NCBI GenBank assembly: GCA_016235345.1
Contig: JACRLG010000023.1
Coordinates: 211,449-275,448 of the forward strand
Direction: 5' to 3'
DNA: 64,000 bases
Source: Deltaproteobacteria bacterium
Lineage (GTDB): Bacteria; Desulfobacterota; Desulfobacteria; Desulfobacterales; Desulfatibacillaceae
Shown here: positions 57,509 through 64,000 of the stretch, piece by piece
Numbering within the stretch: position 1 is the first letter of the stretch
Layout: every line of letters starts with the position of its first letter
Program-made: the position numbers and the translations under genes
Notes under the pieces: generated by a model
Seen by the model: only the letters and a program-made list of their open reading frames with translations
Told to the model about the DNA's origin: nothing
Databases searched by the model: none

Positions 57509-58543
57509 ATGAGGGGAAAAATGCGGTTGATTCAAACGGCTGCGGCCATGATGCTGGTGCTTTTCGCATTTACGGGCGTGGCCTTTGCAGGGAAAAACGC
57601 CACCATTTTCTGGAAAACCGCCACCCTTGCCCCGGAGGGCATAGGCTGGTCCAAGCAGATGAAAACCATAGTGTTTCCGGAAGTCGAAAGGATCACCGAG
57701 GGCAACCTGTCCATCAAGGTGTACTACGGCGGCGTGATGGGCGATGACATCGACGTCATAAAAAAGATGCGCATCGGCCAGTTGAACGGCGCTGGCCTCG
57801 CGGCCCAGGGCGCGAACCAGCTTTGCCCGGAATTCCAGGTTCTGGAGCTTCCCTTTCTCTTCAACGACTTTGACGAGGTGGACTACATCCGCGACAGGAT
57901 GAGCGGCACCTTCGACAAGATATTCGAAAAGCACGGCTTTTTCATGCTTGCCTGGACCGACCAGGATTTCGACCAGATATATTCCACCAAGGTGGAGCTT
58001 GCCAAGGTGGCGGATTTTTCCAAGGGCAAGTTCATAACCTGGTACGGCCCGGTGGAGCAGGACCTTTTCAGGGTGTTGGGCGCGAACCAGATTCCCGTGG
58101 GCGTTCCCGAAGTGGGCTCGTCCATCCGCTCCGGCGTTGCGGACTCCGCCATCGGCCCGGCGCTGTGGATAGTGGGCGCGCAGATGCACTCGGTGGTGCG
58201 CTACATGAACCGGGTGAAGATCCGCTACTCCCCCGCCGCCATTGTGGTCACGGACAAGACCTTCAAGGCCCTGCCCCCCCAATACCAGAAGGCTTATTTT
58301 GAAATTCGCGGCCCGCTCCTCAAGAAGTTCTCCACTGCTGTCCGGGGGGATCTCAAGAAGAGCATGGAAGCCCTCATCAAGTACGGCATAAAAGACACCA
58401 AGATGACCCCGGCGGCCCTGGCCGAAATGAAGAAGGTGACGAGCCAGGTATGGACCAACATGACCGGGAAGATCTTTCCCAAGTCCCTTCTGGACGAGGT
58501 TCTGGCGAACCTGAGGACCTATCGGGCCAGCAAGGGCAAATAG
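57509..58543 (+). CDS. TRAP-type substrate-binding protein, DctP family, 344 aa
   Basis: Signal peptide (residues 1-29, LVLFAFTGVAFA). The DctP fold is seen in TATLAPEGIGWSKQMKTIVF, YYGGVMGDDIDVIKKMRIGQ, GFFMLAWTDQDFDQIYSTKV, and the late helix LPPQYQKAYFEIRGPLLKKF. TRAP receptors deliver organic acids to a DctQM membrane pair; no such pair is in the window, so it is an orphan or feeds a distant transporter. The substrate-binding Arg expected in carboxylate receptors may be in SIRSGVADSA. The ATG at 57509 has GGAGAAGG before it; an ATG at 57521 is possible. Followed by hairpin repeats. Confidence 0.82.
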   Translation: MRGKMRLIQTAAAMMLVLFAFTGVAFAGKNATIFWKTATLAPEGIGWSKQMKTIVFPEVERITEGNLSIKVYYGGVMGDDIDVIKKMRIGQLNGAGLAAQGANQLCPEFQVLELPFLFNDFDEVDYIRDRMSGTFDKIFEKHGFFMLAWTDQDFDQIYSTKVELAKVADFSKGKFITWYGPVEQDLFRVLGANQIPVGVPEVGSSIRSGVADSAIGPALWIVGAQMHSVVRYMNRVKIRYSPAAIVVTDKTFKALPPQYQKAYFEIRGPLLKKFSTAVRGDLKKSMEALIKYGIKDTKMTPAALAEMKKVTSQVWTNMTGKIFPKSLLDEVLANLRTYRASKGK

Positions 58544-58546
58544 CGC

Positions 58547-58670
58547 GAAGCCTGTCCAAAAACGCGAATAGCTGTGTCAGGCTTCAAAGCCAATTCCGCC
58601 ACGTACTTTCAGTACGCTTGCTCATTGGCTTCTTGCCTTCCTTGCTCTTCATCGTTTTTGATCAGGCTTC
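58547..58670. repeat. Long hairpin repeat, copy 11 (AAGCCAAT type)
   Basis: Begins 4 nt after the stop. Ends GAAGCCTG...CAGGCTTC. Arm A AACGCGAATAGCTGTGTCAG, inner stem AAGCCAAT/ATTGGCTT, apex CGTACTTTCAGTACG, arm B CCTTGCTCTTCATCGTTTTT. Confidence 0.88.
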
Positions 58671-58704
58671 ACGGTCAGCCTTCTTCAGCAGAGCGGCAGG
58701 GGAA

Positions 58705-58827
58705 GGCCGGGCTGAAACGCGAATCGCTGTGTCAGGCTTCAAAGCGCGGGGCGGTCACGTACGAAAAGTACAGTTCCTCCCCGCGCTGTTCGCCAACCTT
58801 AGCGCTTCATCGTTTTTAGGCGGGATT
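58705..58827. repeat. Long hairpin repeat, copy 12 (GC-type), tandem to copy 11
   Basis: Arm A AACGCGAATCGCTGTGTCAG, inner stem AGCGCGGGG/CCCCGCGCT, apex CGTACGAAAAGTACAG, arm B CTTAGCGCTTCATCGTTTTT. The 35-nt flank after it (GGCAGACCGACAGGGTAAGG) resembles that after copy 11 (GCAGAGCGGCAGGGGAAGGC), so repeat plus flank was duplicated. No gene lies in 58544-58952. Confidence 0.85.
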
Positions 58828-58895
58828 CGCAGTCGGCCCTTTCCGGCAGACCGACAGGGTAAGGCCGGGCAAAAAAACACGTGATAATAAGAACC

Positions 58896-58942
58896 GGGGC
58901 GGAAGGAGCGGGTTGCGTCCTTTCCGCCCTGTTTCGTTTTTA
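58896..58942 (+). terminator. Terminator-like hairpin ahead of the M28 gene
   Basis: GGGCGGAAGG (58897-58906) pairs with CCTTTCCGCCC (58919-58929, one bulge), followed by TGTTTCGTTTTT. It ends only about 10 nt before the GGGGAGAG ribosome site of the gene at 58953, so it could be either the end of an upstream transcript or an attenuator. Confidence 0.5.
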
Positions 58943-58952
58943 AGGGGAGAGA

Positions 58953-60107
58953 ATGCACAAGCTCATTTGCGACATCATAGAAAAATTCGGCGGGCGCATG
59001 GCGGGAAGCCGTGAGGAGGACCAAGCCCAAGACTACATAATCGAGCGCATGGGGGCCTTTTGCGACAAGACCCTAAAGCACCGGTTCCTCTCCCCCCTTA
59101 CGGCCATGCACGGCTCGCTCAAGATTTTCTCGGCGGTGTTTTTCGCCTGCCTGATCCTTTGCCGGATATCGCTTCCCTTAGCCTTTCTGTTGGCCGCCGC
59201 CAACACGGCTTTTGTCATCCGGCACTTTCTCACCTACCGCTATAAGCTGGATTTCCTCTTCCCCAAAAAAGCCTCGTCAAACGCCATAGGCATCATCGAG
59301 CCTTCGGGCGAGCACAAGTCCACCCTTTTGTTCGCGGGCCACATGGATTCCACCACCGAGTACAAATGGTGGTACAGGCTGGGCTTTCCGGGCATGGTCC
59401 TGACCTCGGTTTCGGTCTTCATGATAATCCTTCTTCCCCTGTTTTTTCTGGCGGACCTCCTTTTTGAAAGCGCCAACCCCGTTTTTTCACACTACTGGTG
59501 GATTCTTGTCCTCATGTCGCCCGCCCTTGTCACCCTTGTGGACATGCGCGGCGACTACGTGATCGACGGCGCACAGGACAACCTCTCCGGCGTGGTTGCG
59601 GCCTTCGGCGCGGGCGAGGCGCTTTCCGCAGACCGCCTTACGCACACCAGGATAATGGTGGTGAGCTTCGGGTCGGAGGAGGCGGGCTTAAGGGGCTCGT
59701 CGGCCTTCGCAGCCGATTTTCACGAAGAGATGATGAGGCAGAACGCGGTCCTGGTGAACCTGGACGGCATAATGTATCCCGATCATCTGAAAATAATAAG
59801 GGGGGAGCTGAATCCCTGGGTGTGGTATTCCAGGAGCCTGATCAAAAAGATGGAAAAGGCCTTCCTGGATTGCGGCGCAAAGCCGCTTAAGGGCGTTTTG
59901 CCCATAGGGGCCACGGACGGAGCCGCCTTTGCCATGAAGGGCCTTTCCGCCATAACCCTCATAGCCCAGAACGTGAGCCATCCCGATCCCACCTACCACA
60001 CCCGCCTGGACGTGGCCGATTGCGTGGACCCTAAGGCCCTGGAAAAGGCCCGCGACATCCTGGTGGCCTTTGCAAGGAACTGGGACAGGGAGATATCCGG
60101 CAGATGA
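58953..60107 (+). CDS. M28-family metallopeptidase with embedded membrane helices, 384 aa
   Basis: The M28 zinc site is complete: FAGHMDSTTE (His130, Asp132), DGAQDNLSGVVAAFGAGEAL (Asp209), SFGSEEAGLRGSSAF (Glu242, Glu243), NLDGIMYPD (Asp271) and YHTRLDVAD (His late). Typical enzymes are aminopeptidases. Unusually, hydrophobic segments interrupt the domain: about 57-92, 146-170 and 178-195 (FSAVFFACLILCRISLPL; MVLTSVSVFMIILLPLFFLA; YWWILVLMSPALVTLVD), so the active site is carried on a multi-pass membrane protein. Peptide substrate unknown. The ATG at 58953 has GGGGAGAG. It lies downstream of the hairpin tandem. Confidence 0.82.
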   Translation: MHKLICDIIEKFGGRMAGSREEDQAQDYIIERMGAFCDKTLKHRFLSPLTAMHGSLKIFSAVFFACLILCRISLPLAFLLAAANTAFVIRHFLTYRYKLDFLFPKKASSNAIGIIEPSGEHKSTLLFAGHMDSTTEYKWWYRLGFPGMVLTSVSVFMIILLPLFFLADLLFESANPVFSHYWWILVLMSPALVTLVDMRGDYVIDGAQDNLSGVVAAFGAGEALSADRLTHTRIMVVSFGSEEAGLRGSSAFAADFHEEMMRQNAVLVNLDGIMYPDHLKIIRGELNPWVWYSRSLIKKMEKAFLDCGAKPLKGVLPIGATDGAAFAMKGLSAITLIAQNVSHPDPTYHTRLDVADCVDPKALEKARDILVAFARNWDREISGR

Positions 60108-60210
60108 CGGGCTGCATACGCCTCTTCTTTTGTTGAGTGACGGCAAAGTATATGCTAAGGCTTTCAGACCGGTTAAGAATTTCAGGACCAACCCGAAAGC
60201 GAGGCAATTG

Positions 60211-60843
60211 ATGGAAAATACGGATATTCCCCACATCAGCGTGGATTTTTTCGAGACCCTCACGGGTGCGCTTCCCAAGGTCGAAGACAACGCGGGCGAG
60301 GACGTAGGACAGCGCATAGCGGCCATAAGGCGGGAAAAGGGCCTTTCCGTGGAAGACCTCGCCCGGATGACCGGTTTTTCCGTGGAATTGATCGCCGGAA
60401 TCGAAAACAACACCGTGGCCCCCCAGCTTGGCACCATCATGCGCCTGGGAAAGGCCCTGGACCAGGCCCTGACCCGGCTCATTTCCGGCCAGGGCAACAA
60501 GCCCTACGAGATCACCCGAAAGGGCGAGAGAAAGATCGTGGCGCGGGCCACCAAGAGCGGCGGCGGAAGCCAGGTCTACACCTACCAGAGCCTTGCCCAC
60601 GAGGTTAAGGGCCGCCACATGGAGCCTCTGGTGGTGGAACTGGACGAGGTGGCGGAGCCGGAAAAAAGCGTCCATGAGGGCGAGGAATTCATACTGGTGC
60701 TTTCGGGAACCGCCCTTCTGTCCATCGGCGAGGACCGGCACGAGTTGAACCCCGGCGACTGCGTCTACTATCTTTCCAGCGTTTCCCACTCCATTTCCGG
60801 CAAGGGGGGCAAGGCCGTAATCCTGGCGGTCCTCTACGAGTAG
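60211..60843 (+). CDS. XRE-family regulator with cupin sensor, 210 aa
   Basis: An XRE helix-turn-helix at about residues 32-92 (VGQRIAAIRREKGLSVEDLA, RMTGFSVELIAGIENNTVAP) is followed by a cupin at about 118-208 with HEGEEFILVLSGTALLSIGE and the ELNPGDCVYYLSSVSHSI turn. This is the architecture of many metabolite-binding repressors. The cupin motif HEGEEF and XRE region match the fused module of the EtfA protein at 21594, so they are paralogues. Targets unknown; the adjacent UbiA-flavoprotein genes are candidates. The ATG at 60211 is preceded by GCGAGG. Its stop codon TAG starts a hairpin repeat. Confidence 0.85.
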   Translation: MENTDIPHISVDFFETLTGALPKVEDNAGEDVGQRIAAIRREKGLSVEDLARMTGFSVELIAGIENNTVAPQLGTIMRLGKALDQALTRLISGQGNKPYEITRKGERKIVARATKSGGGSQVYTYQSLAHEVKGRHMEPLVVELDEVAEPEKSVHEGEEFILVLSGTALLSIGEDRHELNPGDCVYYLSSVSHSISGKGGKAVILAVLYE

Positions 60844-60966
60844 CAGCCTGTCTAAAAATGCGAACTGCGGCGTTGCACTTCAAAGCCAATTCCGTCACGT
60901 ACGAAAAGTACGCTTACTCATTGGCTTTTCGTGCGCCTTGCATTTCATCATTTTTATCCAGGCTTT
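60841..60966. repeat. Long hairpin repeat, copy 13 (AAGCCAAT type)
   Basis: Starts on the TAG stop of the XRE-cupin gene (TAGCAGCCTG). Arm A TAAAAATGCGAACTGCGGCG, inner stem AAGCCAAT/ATTGGCTT, apex CGTACGAAAAGTACG, arm B CCTTGCATTTCATCATTTTT. Confidence 0.88.
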
Positions 60967-61005
60967 GCATAAAGCCCTTTTTTTACAAATTGCACCGAGG
61001 TAGCC

Positions 61006-62016
61006 TTGATACAGCCCGGAATGTGGATAAAAGCGCTCAGGATCATTCCCAGGGTAAGCCCGGAAGAATGGAAAACCCTGGACGTGGTCTCCCGCTGGCT
61101 CATCGCAAGCCGCGCCGCAGTCTTCATCATGACAGCCACGTCATGCGCCGTGGGCGGGCTTCTGGCCGTGAGGGACGGGGCCTTTTCAGCGCCGGATTTC
61201 GCGGCCTGCCTTTTGGGGCTGGTGTTCGCCCACGCCACCAACAACCTTTTAAACGATCTCATAGACCACAAAAAGGGCATTGACCGGAACAACTACTACC
61301 GCGCCCAGTACGGCCCCCACCCCATCGAGCACGGCCTGATGAGCATCAAAAAGCTTTGGGCCTACATAGCGGTTTCCGGCCTTGTGGCCCTTCTGGCAGG
61401 GGCCTGGCTCATAGGGCGCACCGGCTGGATCACGGTCATCCTGCTTGGGCTTGGGGCCTTTTTCGTCATTTTCTATACCTGGCCCCTAAAATACATGGGC
61501 TTGGGGGAGCCCTCGGTGATACTGGTATGGGGGCCGCTCATGGTGGGGGGCACCTATTTCGTGGTGACCGGCGGCCACTGGAGCTGGCAGGTGGCCGCCA
61601 TATCCCTGGCCTACGCCGTGGGTCCCACCACGGTTCTTTTCGGCAAGCACACGGATAAGCTCACCCAGGACGAGGCCAGGGGCGTGCGCACGCTTCCGGT
61701 GATACTGGGCGAAAAAAACGCCCGGATGACCGCCATCGGCCTGTGGGTTTTCCAGTATGTTCTGGTGGCGGCCCTGATGGCCTGGGGAATCCTGGGCTGG
61801 GCCATGCTTCCGGTGTTTTTGAGCATTCCCAAGTTCATCTGGGCCGTGAAAATCTATTCAAGGCCAAGGCCGACAGAGCCGCCGGAAGAGCTTCCGCCCA
61901 ACATCTGGCCCCTTTTCCTGTCTGCGGTGGCCTTTGTTTACAACAGGCTTTTCGGCGTTCTCTTTCTTGCCGGGCTGATCCTGGACGTCATCCTTTACAG
62001 GACCGGCGTCTACTGA
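61006..62016 (+). CDS. UbiA-family prenyltransferase, 336 aa
   Basis: An integral membrane aromatic or (iso)prenoid prenyltransferase. The first Asp motif NNLLNDLIDHKKGIDRNN (NDxxDxxxD) and the second GKHTDKLTQDEARGVRTL (DxxxD with Arg) are both in place, with about nine hydrophobic helices. MenA, UbiA and others share this fold; the acceptor cannot be named. The start is a TTG at 61006 with GAGG 5 nt before it; an in-frame ATG at 61021 is the alternative. It forms a tight group with the two following genes (14 and 30 nt apart), so it may prenylate a quinone or other lipid linked to them. Confidence 0.85.
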   Translation: MIQPGMWIKALRIIPRVSPEEWKTLDVVSRWLIASRAAVFIMTATSCAVGGLLAVRDGAFSAPDFAACLLGLVFAHATNNLLNDLIDHKKGIDRNNYYRAQYGPHPIEHGLMSIKKLWAYIAVSGLVALLAGAWLIGRTGWITVILLGLGAFFVIFYTWPLKYMGLGEPSVILVWGPLMVGGTYFVVTGGHWSWQVAAISLAYAVGPTTVLFGKHTDKLTQDEARGVRTLPVILGEKNARMTAIGLWVFQYVLVAALMAWGILGWAMLPVFLSIPKFIWAVKIYSRPRPTEPPEELPPNIWPLFLSAVAFVYNRLFGVLFLAGLILDVILYRTGVY

Positions 62017-62030
62017 AGGGCAGGGCTCTC

Positions 62031-62609
62031 ATGCGAATTCTGGGTATCTACGGCAGCCCCCGGAAAAACGGAAATTCCGACCGGCTTTTGGACGCTCTCC
62101 TGGAATCGGCCAGGGAAAACGGCGCGGAGACGGAATCCCTCTACAGCCGAAAGCTTAAAATCCACGGCTGCCTAGAATGCGGAAAATGCGACGAAACCGG
62201 CGTCTGCGTCATAAGGGACGACATGGACAAGGTTTACGAGGCCGTGAAAAGGGCCGACGCAGTGGTGGTGGCGGCCCCGGTCTTCTTCTACGCCTTTCCT
62301 TCGGAACTCAAGGCCCTGGTGGACCGCAGCCAGGCACTCTGGAGCGGCAGGCTTCTGAAAAAACAGGGTCCGGCCCTCAAGACCTTTGATTCCGGCGACG
62401 GCTTTCTTCTGGCAGTGGGCGCAAGCCGGGGCGACAACCTCTTTTCCGGCTGCGAGCTGGAGGCCCGGTATTTTTTCGACGCCCTGGACCGGAATTACAA
62501 GGGCGGCCTTTTTTACCGGCAGGTGGAGAAAAAGGGGGCCATAGAGGATCATCCCACCGCCCTTTCCGATGCCCGCGATCTTGGAAAACGCATCGCAACC
62601 GCGTCCTGA
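62031..62609 (+). CDS. Fe-S flavoprotein (NADPH-dependent FMN reductase type), 192 aa
   Basis: The flavodoxin-like start ILGIYGSPRKNGNSDRLLDA binds FMN. It contains a compact CxxCxxC motif GCLECGKCDETGVCV (Cys47, 50, 53, 59), which binds a 4Fe-4S cluster in Isf-type flavoproteins, and VVVAAPVFFYAFPSELKALV. These act as small electron carriers in anaerobes, reducing CO2-, oxygen- or disulfide-linked acceptors. The ATG at 62031 follows GGGCAGGG. Between UbiA and the RR-signal protein, same direction. Confidence 0.88.
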   Translation: MRILGIYGSPRKNGNSDRLLDALLESARENGAETESLYSRKLKIHGCLECGKCDETGVCVIRDDMDKVYEAVKRADAVVVAAPVFFYAFPSELKALVDRSQALWSGRLLKKQGPALKTFDSGDGFLLAVGASRGDNLFSGCELEARYFFDALDRNYKGGLFYRQVEKKGAIEDHPTALSDARDLGKRIATAS

Positions 62610-62639
62610 CGCCACGCCCAAAACATGGAGACCCTGAAA

Positions 62640-63713
62640 ATGAGCGATTCCGACGACAGGCCGTCATTTCGACCCCGCTTCGACATCAAATCGGTGGATG
62701 CCGAGGGTAACGAAAAACTGGAGGTTTTGAGCCTGGCCGAGTTCGCGGAACGCGCTAAAGGCGTTGAAATGGGGCGGCGGGGATTTTTAAAGCTCGCCCT
62801 CTTCGCCCAGGCCGCCGGAATGGCCGTCATGGCAGGGCCCGGCCCGGCTTTTTCCCAGCAGCCTTCCAGGGGGCTTGCCTCCATTTTCGGCGTCATAGTG
62901 GCCGTGGACTACATATCGGACGTGGCGATACTCCAGGAGGCGAGCACCGGCCTTCACTGGTGCATCAAGGTCATTCCCCCCAAAAGGGCCGGAGGCCGGG
63001 CACTGGGCCATGTGGACAAGAACGTCAGGGCCGGCGACTGGGCCGTGTTCATCGGCCCAAAAAGCGAGCTCAAAAGCCCCAAGCCCTATCCCGTGGCGTC
63101 TTTGGGCAAGGTCAATTCCGTCTCGAAAAACATATTCTGCGCAAGAAACACCGTAAAGGGCGGGAAGACCTGCGTTCAAACGCCCTCGCCCCTTGCGGCC
63201 CAGACCCTCAAGCCCGGAGCCGCCGCCTTTTTCCAAGAGGATTTTTCCATCAATTCGGTGGAGGACCTGCCCGTGAGCCTTCAGGTGATACACCTCAAAA
63301 CCGGCGGGCTCATCCGTTGCGAGGAAAGCTGGGTGGAAGACGACATGATCCATTATCGGGTCGGCCAGGGAACAGTGGCCCTCTCCCTTTCCACCGTCGA
63401 CCTTTCCCGATCCTTCAAGGCCACCGTGCAGGCGGAGGTTGAAGAAGCCTACGCCCGGCAGGCCCTGACCATTGGCAGGCAGGCCGAAGAGCGCCAGCGT
63501 AAGGCCGCAGAAGAGGCCAGAAAGGCCCTGGAGCTTGAAAAGGAGGCGGTCAGGCCTACTACCCCGGTCAAGGGCAGCTCCAAAAAGCCCGAAGAGGCGC
63601 CCCCGGCCAGGAGCGGCAGGCAGAAGACCCAGACCAAGGCCAGGTACGAGGACGCCAAGGAAAAATGCGGGTCGGTCACGGAAACCTGCAGCTGTGTCCC
63701 CGTCTGTTACTAA
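62640..63713 (+). CDS. RR-signal exported protein with cysteine tail, 357 aa
   Basis: Residues 1-44 are an acidic, polar extension; then GRRGFLK (Arg46-Arg47) and a hydrophobic stretch (LALFAQAAGMAVMAGPG) form a Tat-like signal. The extension before the twin Arg is longer than usual. Two mature domains: about 85-170 with repeated lysines and KTCVQTPSPLAAQTLKPGAA, and 175-250 with a Trp-rich strand (EESWVEDDMIHYRVGQG). Residues 260-300 are a charged helix (EEAYARQALTIGRQAEERQR) and a Pro/Lys-rich linker; the protein ends CGSVTETCSCVPVCY, four Cys in the last 15 residues. I see no homologue. The tail may bind a metal, disulfide-link or be a modification target. The ATG at 62640 has GGAG before it; 62625 is possible. 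Confidence 0.75.
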   Translation: MSDSDDRPSFRPRFDIKSVDAEGNEKLEVLSLAEFAERAKGVEMGRRGFLKLALFAQAAGMAVMAGPGPAFSQQPSRGLASIFGVIVAVDYISDVAILQEASTGLHWCIKVIPPKRAGGRALGHVDKNVRAGDWAVFIGPKSELKSPKPYPVASLGKVNSVSKNIFCARNTVKGGKTCVQTPSPLAAQTLKPGAAAFFQEDFSINSVEDLPVSLQVIHLKTGGLIRCEESWVEDDMIHYRVGQGTVALSLSTVDLSRSFKATVQAEVEEAYARQALTIGRQAEERQRKAAEEARKALELEKEAVRPTTPVKGSSKKPEEAPPARSGRQKTQTKARYEDAKEKCGSVTETCSCVPVCY

Positions 63714-63832
63714 GGGCTTCGCGGGATCGACGATAGCTGTGTCGTGCCGCGCCGGGCGGGTCGTCATGTACGGAAAAGTACTCCTCCCCGCCCGGCTTGC
63801 ACTCCTTGCTCTCGACGACCCCACAAAGCCCT
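63713..63832. repeat. Long hairpin repeat, copy 14 (GC-type)
   Basis: Follows the TAA stop of the RR-signal gene. Outer stem AGGGCTTCGCGGGATCGACG is matched by the 63812-63832 region (16 of 21), arm A GATAGCTGTGTCGTGCCG, inner stem GCCGGGCGGG/CCCGCCCGGC, apex TGTACGGAAAAGTACT. The 287 nt after 63713 hold only this and the partial copy at 63850. Confidence 0.85.
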
Positions 63833-63849
63833 CGAAGCGGCAATGGCGG

Positions 63850-63925
63850 CACGAAACGTGAAGGAATTGATATCCTTTCGGCTTTTCGCGTGACGTGTTC
63901 ATCGTTTTTGATCAGCCTGTCGGGG
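63850..63925. repeat. Partial hairpin repeat, decayed
   Basis: ACGTGAAGGAATTGATATCC, then TTCATCGTTTTTGATCAGCC and TGTC. Only arm B (TTCATCGTTTTTGATCAG) with the CCTGTC end is clear; the remainder is diverged. Confidence 0.5.
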
Positions 63926-64000
63926 GCGCGGGCGGGTTGAGAGCCGAAATGGGCCAGCCTTCCAGAATCCTTCCTCTTTTTCCGGCAGTAACGGCCGGCC

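Noticed and set aside
56930..58282. Long open frame of 450 codons on the minus strand
   Set aside because: It is antisense to the BtrH-like and TRAP binding protein genes, both of which have signal or motif evidence. Its own peptide is Gly/His/Arg-rich without motifs, typical of a shadow in GC-rich DNA.
62787..63902. 371-codon open frame on the minus strand
   Set aside because: Antisense to the RR-signal protein; no motif or ribosome site, biased composition.

Overview
The window reads as chromosome of an anaerobic deltaproteobacterium (Desulfobacterota, most like a fatty-acid or aromatics oxidising Desulfobacteraceae). This is inference from gene content: an acyl-CoA dehydrogenase/ETF operon, a second crotonase, a molybdenum/tungsten cofactor neighbourhood (FmdE fusion, MobB, FmdB zinc ribbons), Fe-S flavoprotein and DUF362-type proteins, a core-MetE protein, an orphan TRAP binding protein and GC-rich codon use. 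No rRNA, CRISPR array, integrase or complete insertion sequence is visible; there is one tRNA (Pro, UGG).

Layout. 1-3.6 kb, minus strand: three exported DUF11-type surface proteins, then a small anchored protein paired with a C39-like cysteine peptidase lipoprotein. 3.7-6.8 kb, plus: cvpA-mazG-hisH and a metallo-beta-lactamase fold enzyme. 7-10 kb: an exported protein with a histone-like lysine tail, then a TPR plus type-1 periplasmic binding protein resembling LpoA. 10.2-19.1 kb: a recC-recB-recD operon with ATGA overlaps. 19.4-21.3 kb: a 14-repeat propeller-type exported protein. 21.6-25.3 kb: acyl-CoA dehydrogenase, EtfB, and an EtfA fused to an XRE helix-turn-helix plus cupin. 25.7-32.5 kb, plus: FmdB ribbon, HU/IHF, holB, ricT, metG and a penicillin-binding protein. 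32.7-36.1 kb: two exported beta-propeller proteins. 36-41.4 kb, minus: D-aminoacylase-like amidohydrolase, membrane protein, DUF362 protein and glycerophosphodiesterase. 41.7-43.4 kb: Fe-S/zinc-ribbon protein, then an AT-rich patch with an orphan Imm40-like gene and a gene remnant. 43.6-49 kb: membrane-bound AraC regulator, coiled-coil plus MetE-like pair, thioesterase, crotonase and CorA variant. 49.3-50 kb: an AT-rich islet. 50-56 kb, minus: coiled-coil protein, FmdE-molybdopterin fusion, UvrD-type helicase, His-rich protein, mobB, fmdB, tRNA-Pro. 56.4-63.7 kb, plus: BtrH-like protein, TRAP binding protein, membrane M28 peptidase, XRE-cupin regulator, UbiA prenyltransferase, Fe-S flavoprotein and an RR-signal protein with a cysteine tail.

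The strongest unexplained signal is a family of about 125-nt imperfect palindromes, at least 14 copies, between genes. In 12 of the 14 the same arm (core CGCGAACTGCTGTGTCAGG) faces a gene's 3' end, usually beginning on or within a few bases of the stop codon; one of the twelve (58705-58827) is the second unit of a tandem pair. The inner stem exists in different sequences whose two sides change together, and the apex keeps a GTAC-N4-6-GTAC shape. That points to a structured 3'-end element or a mobile palindrome with strict target preference. Three other short hairpin repeat families are also present.

Other items to follow up are the EtfA-XRE-cupin fusion and its free-standing XRE-cupin paralogue, the cysteine-tailed RR-signal protein beside a UbiA enzyme and an Fe-S flavoprotein, the peptidase/small-membrane-protein pair, and several proteins with altered signature residues. 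All functions come from reading the sequence by eye; no database search was run.
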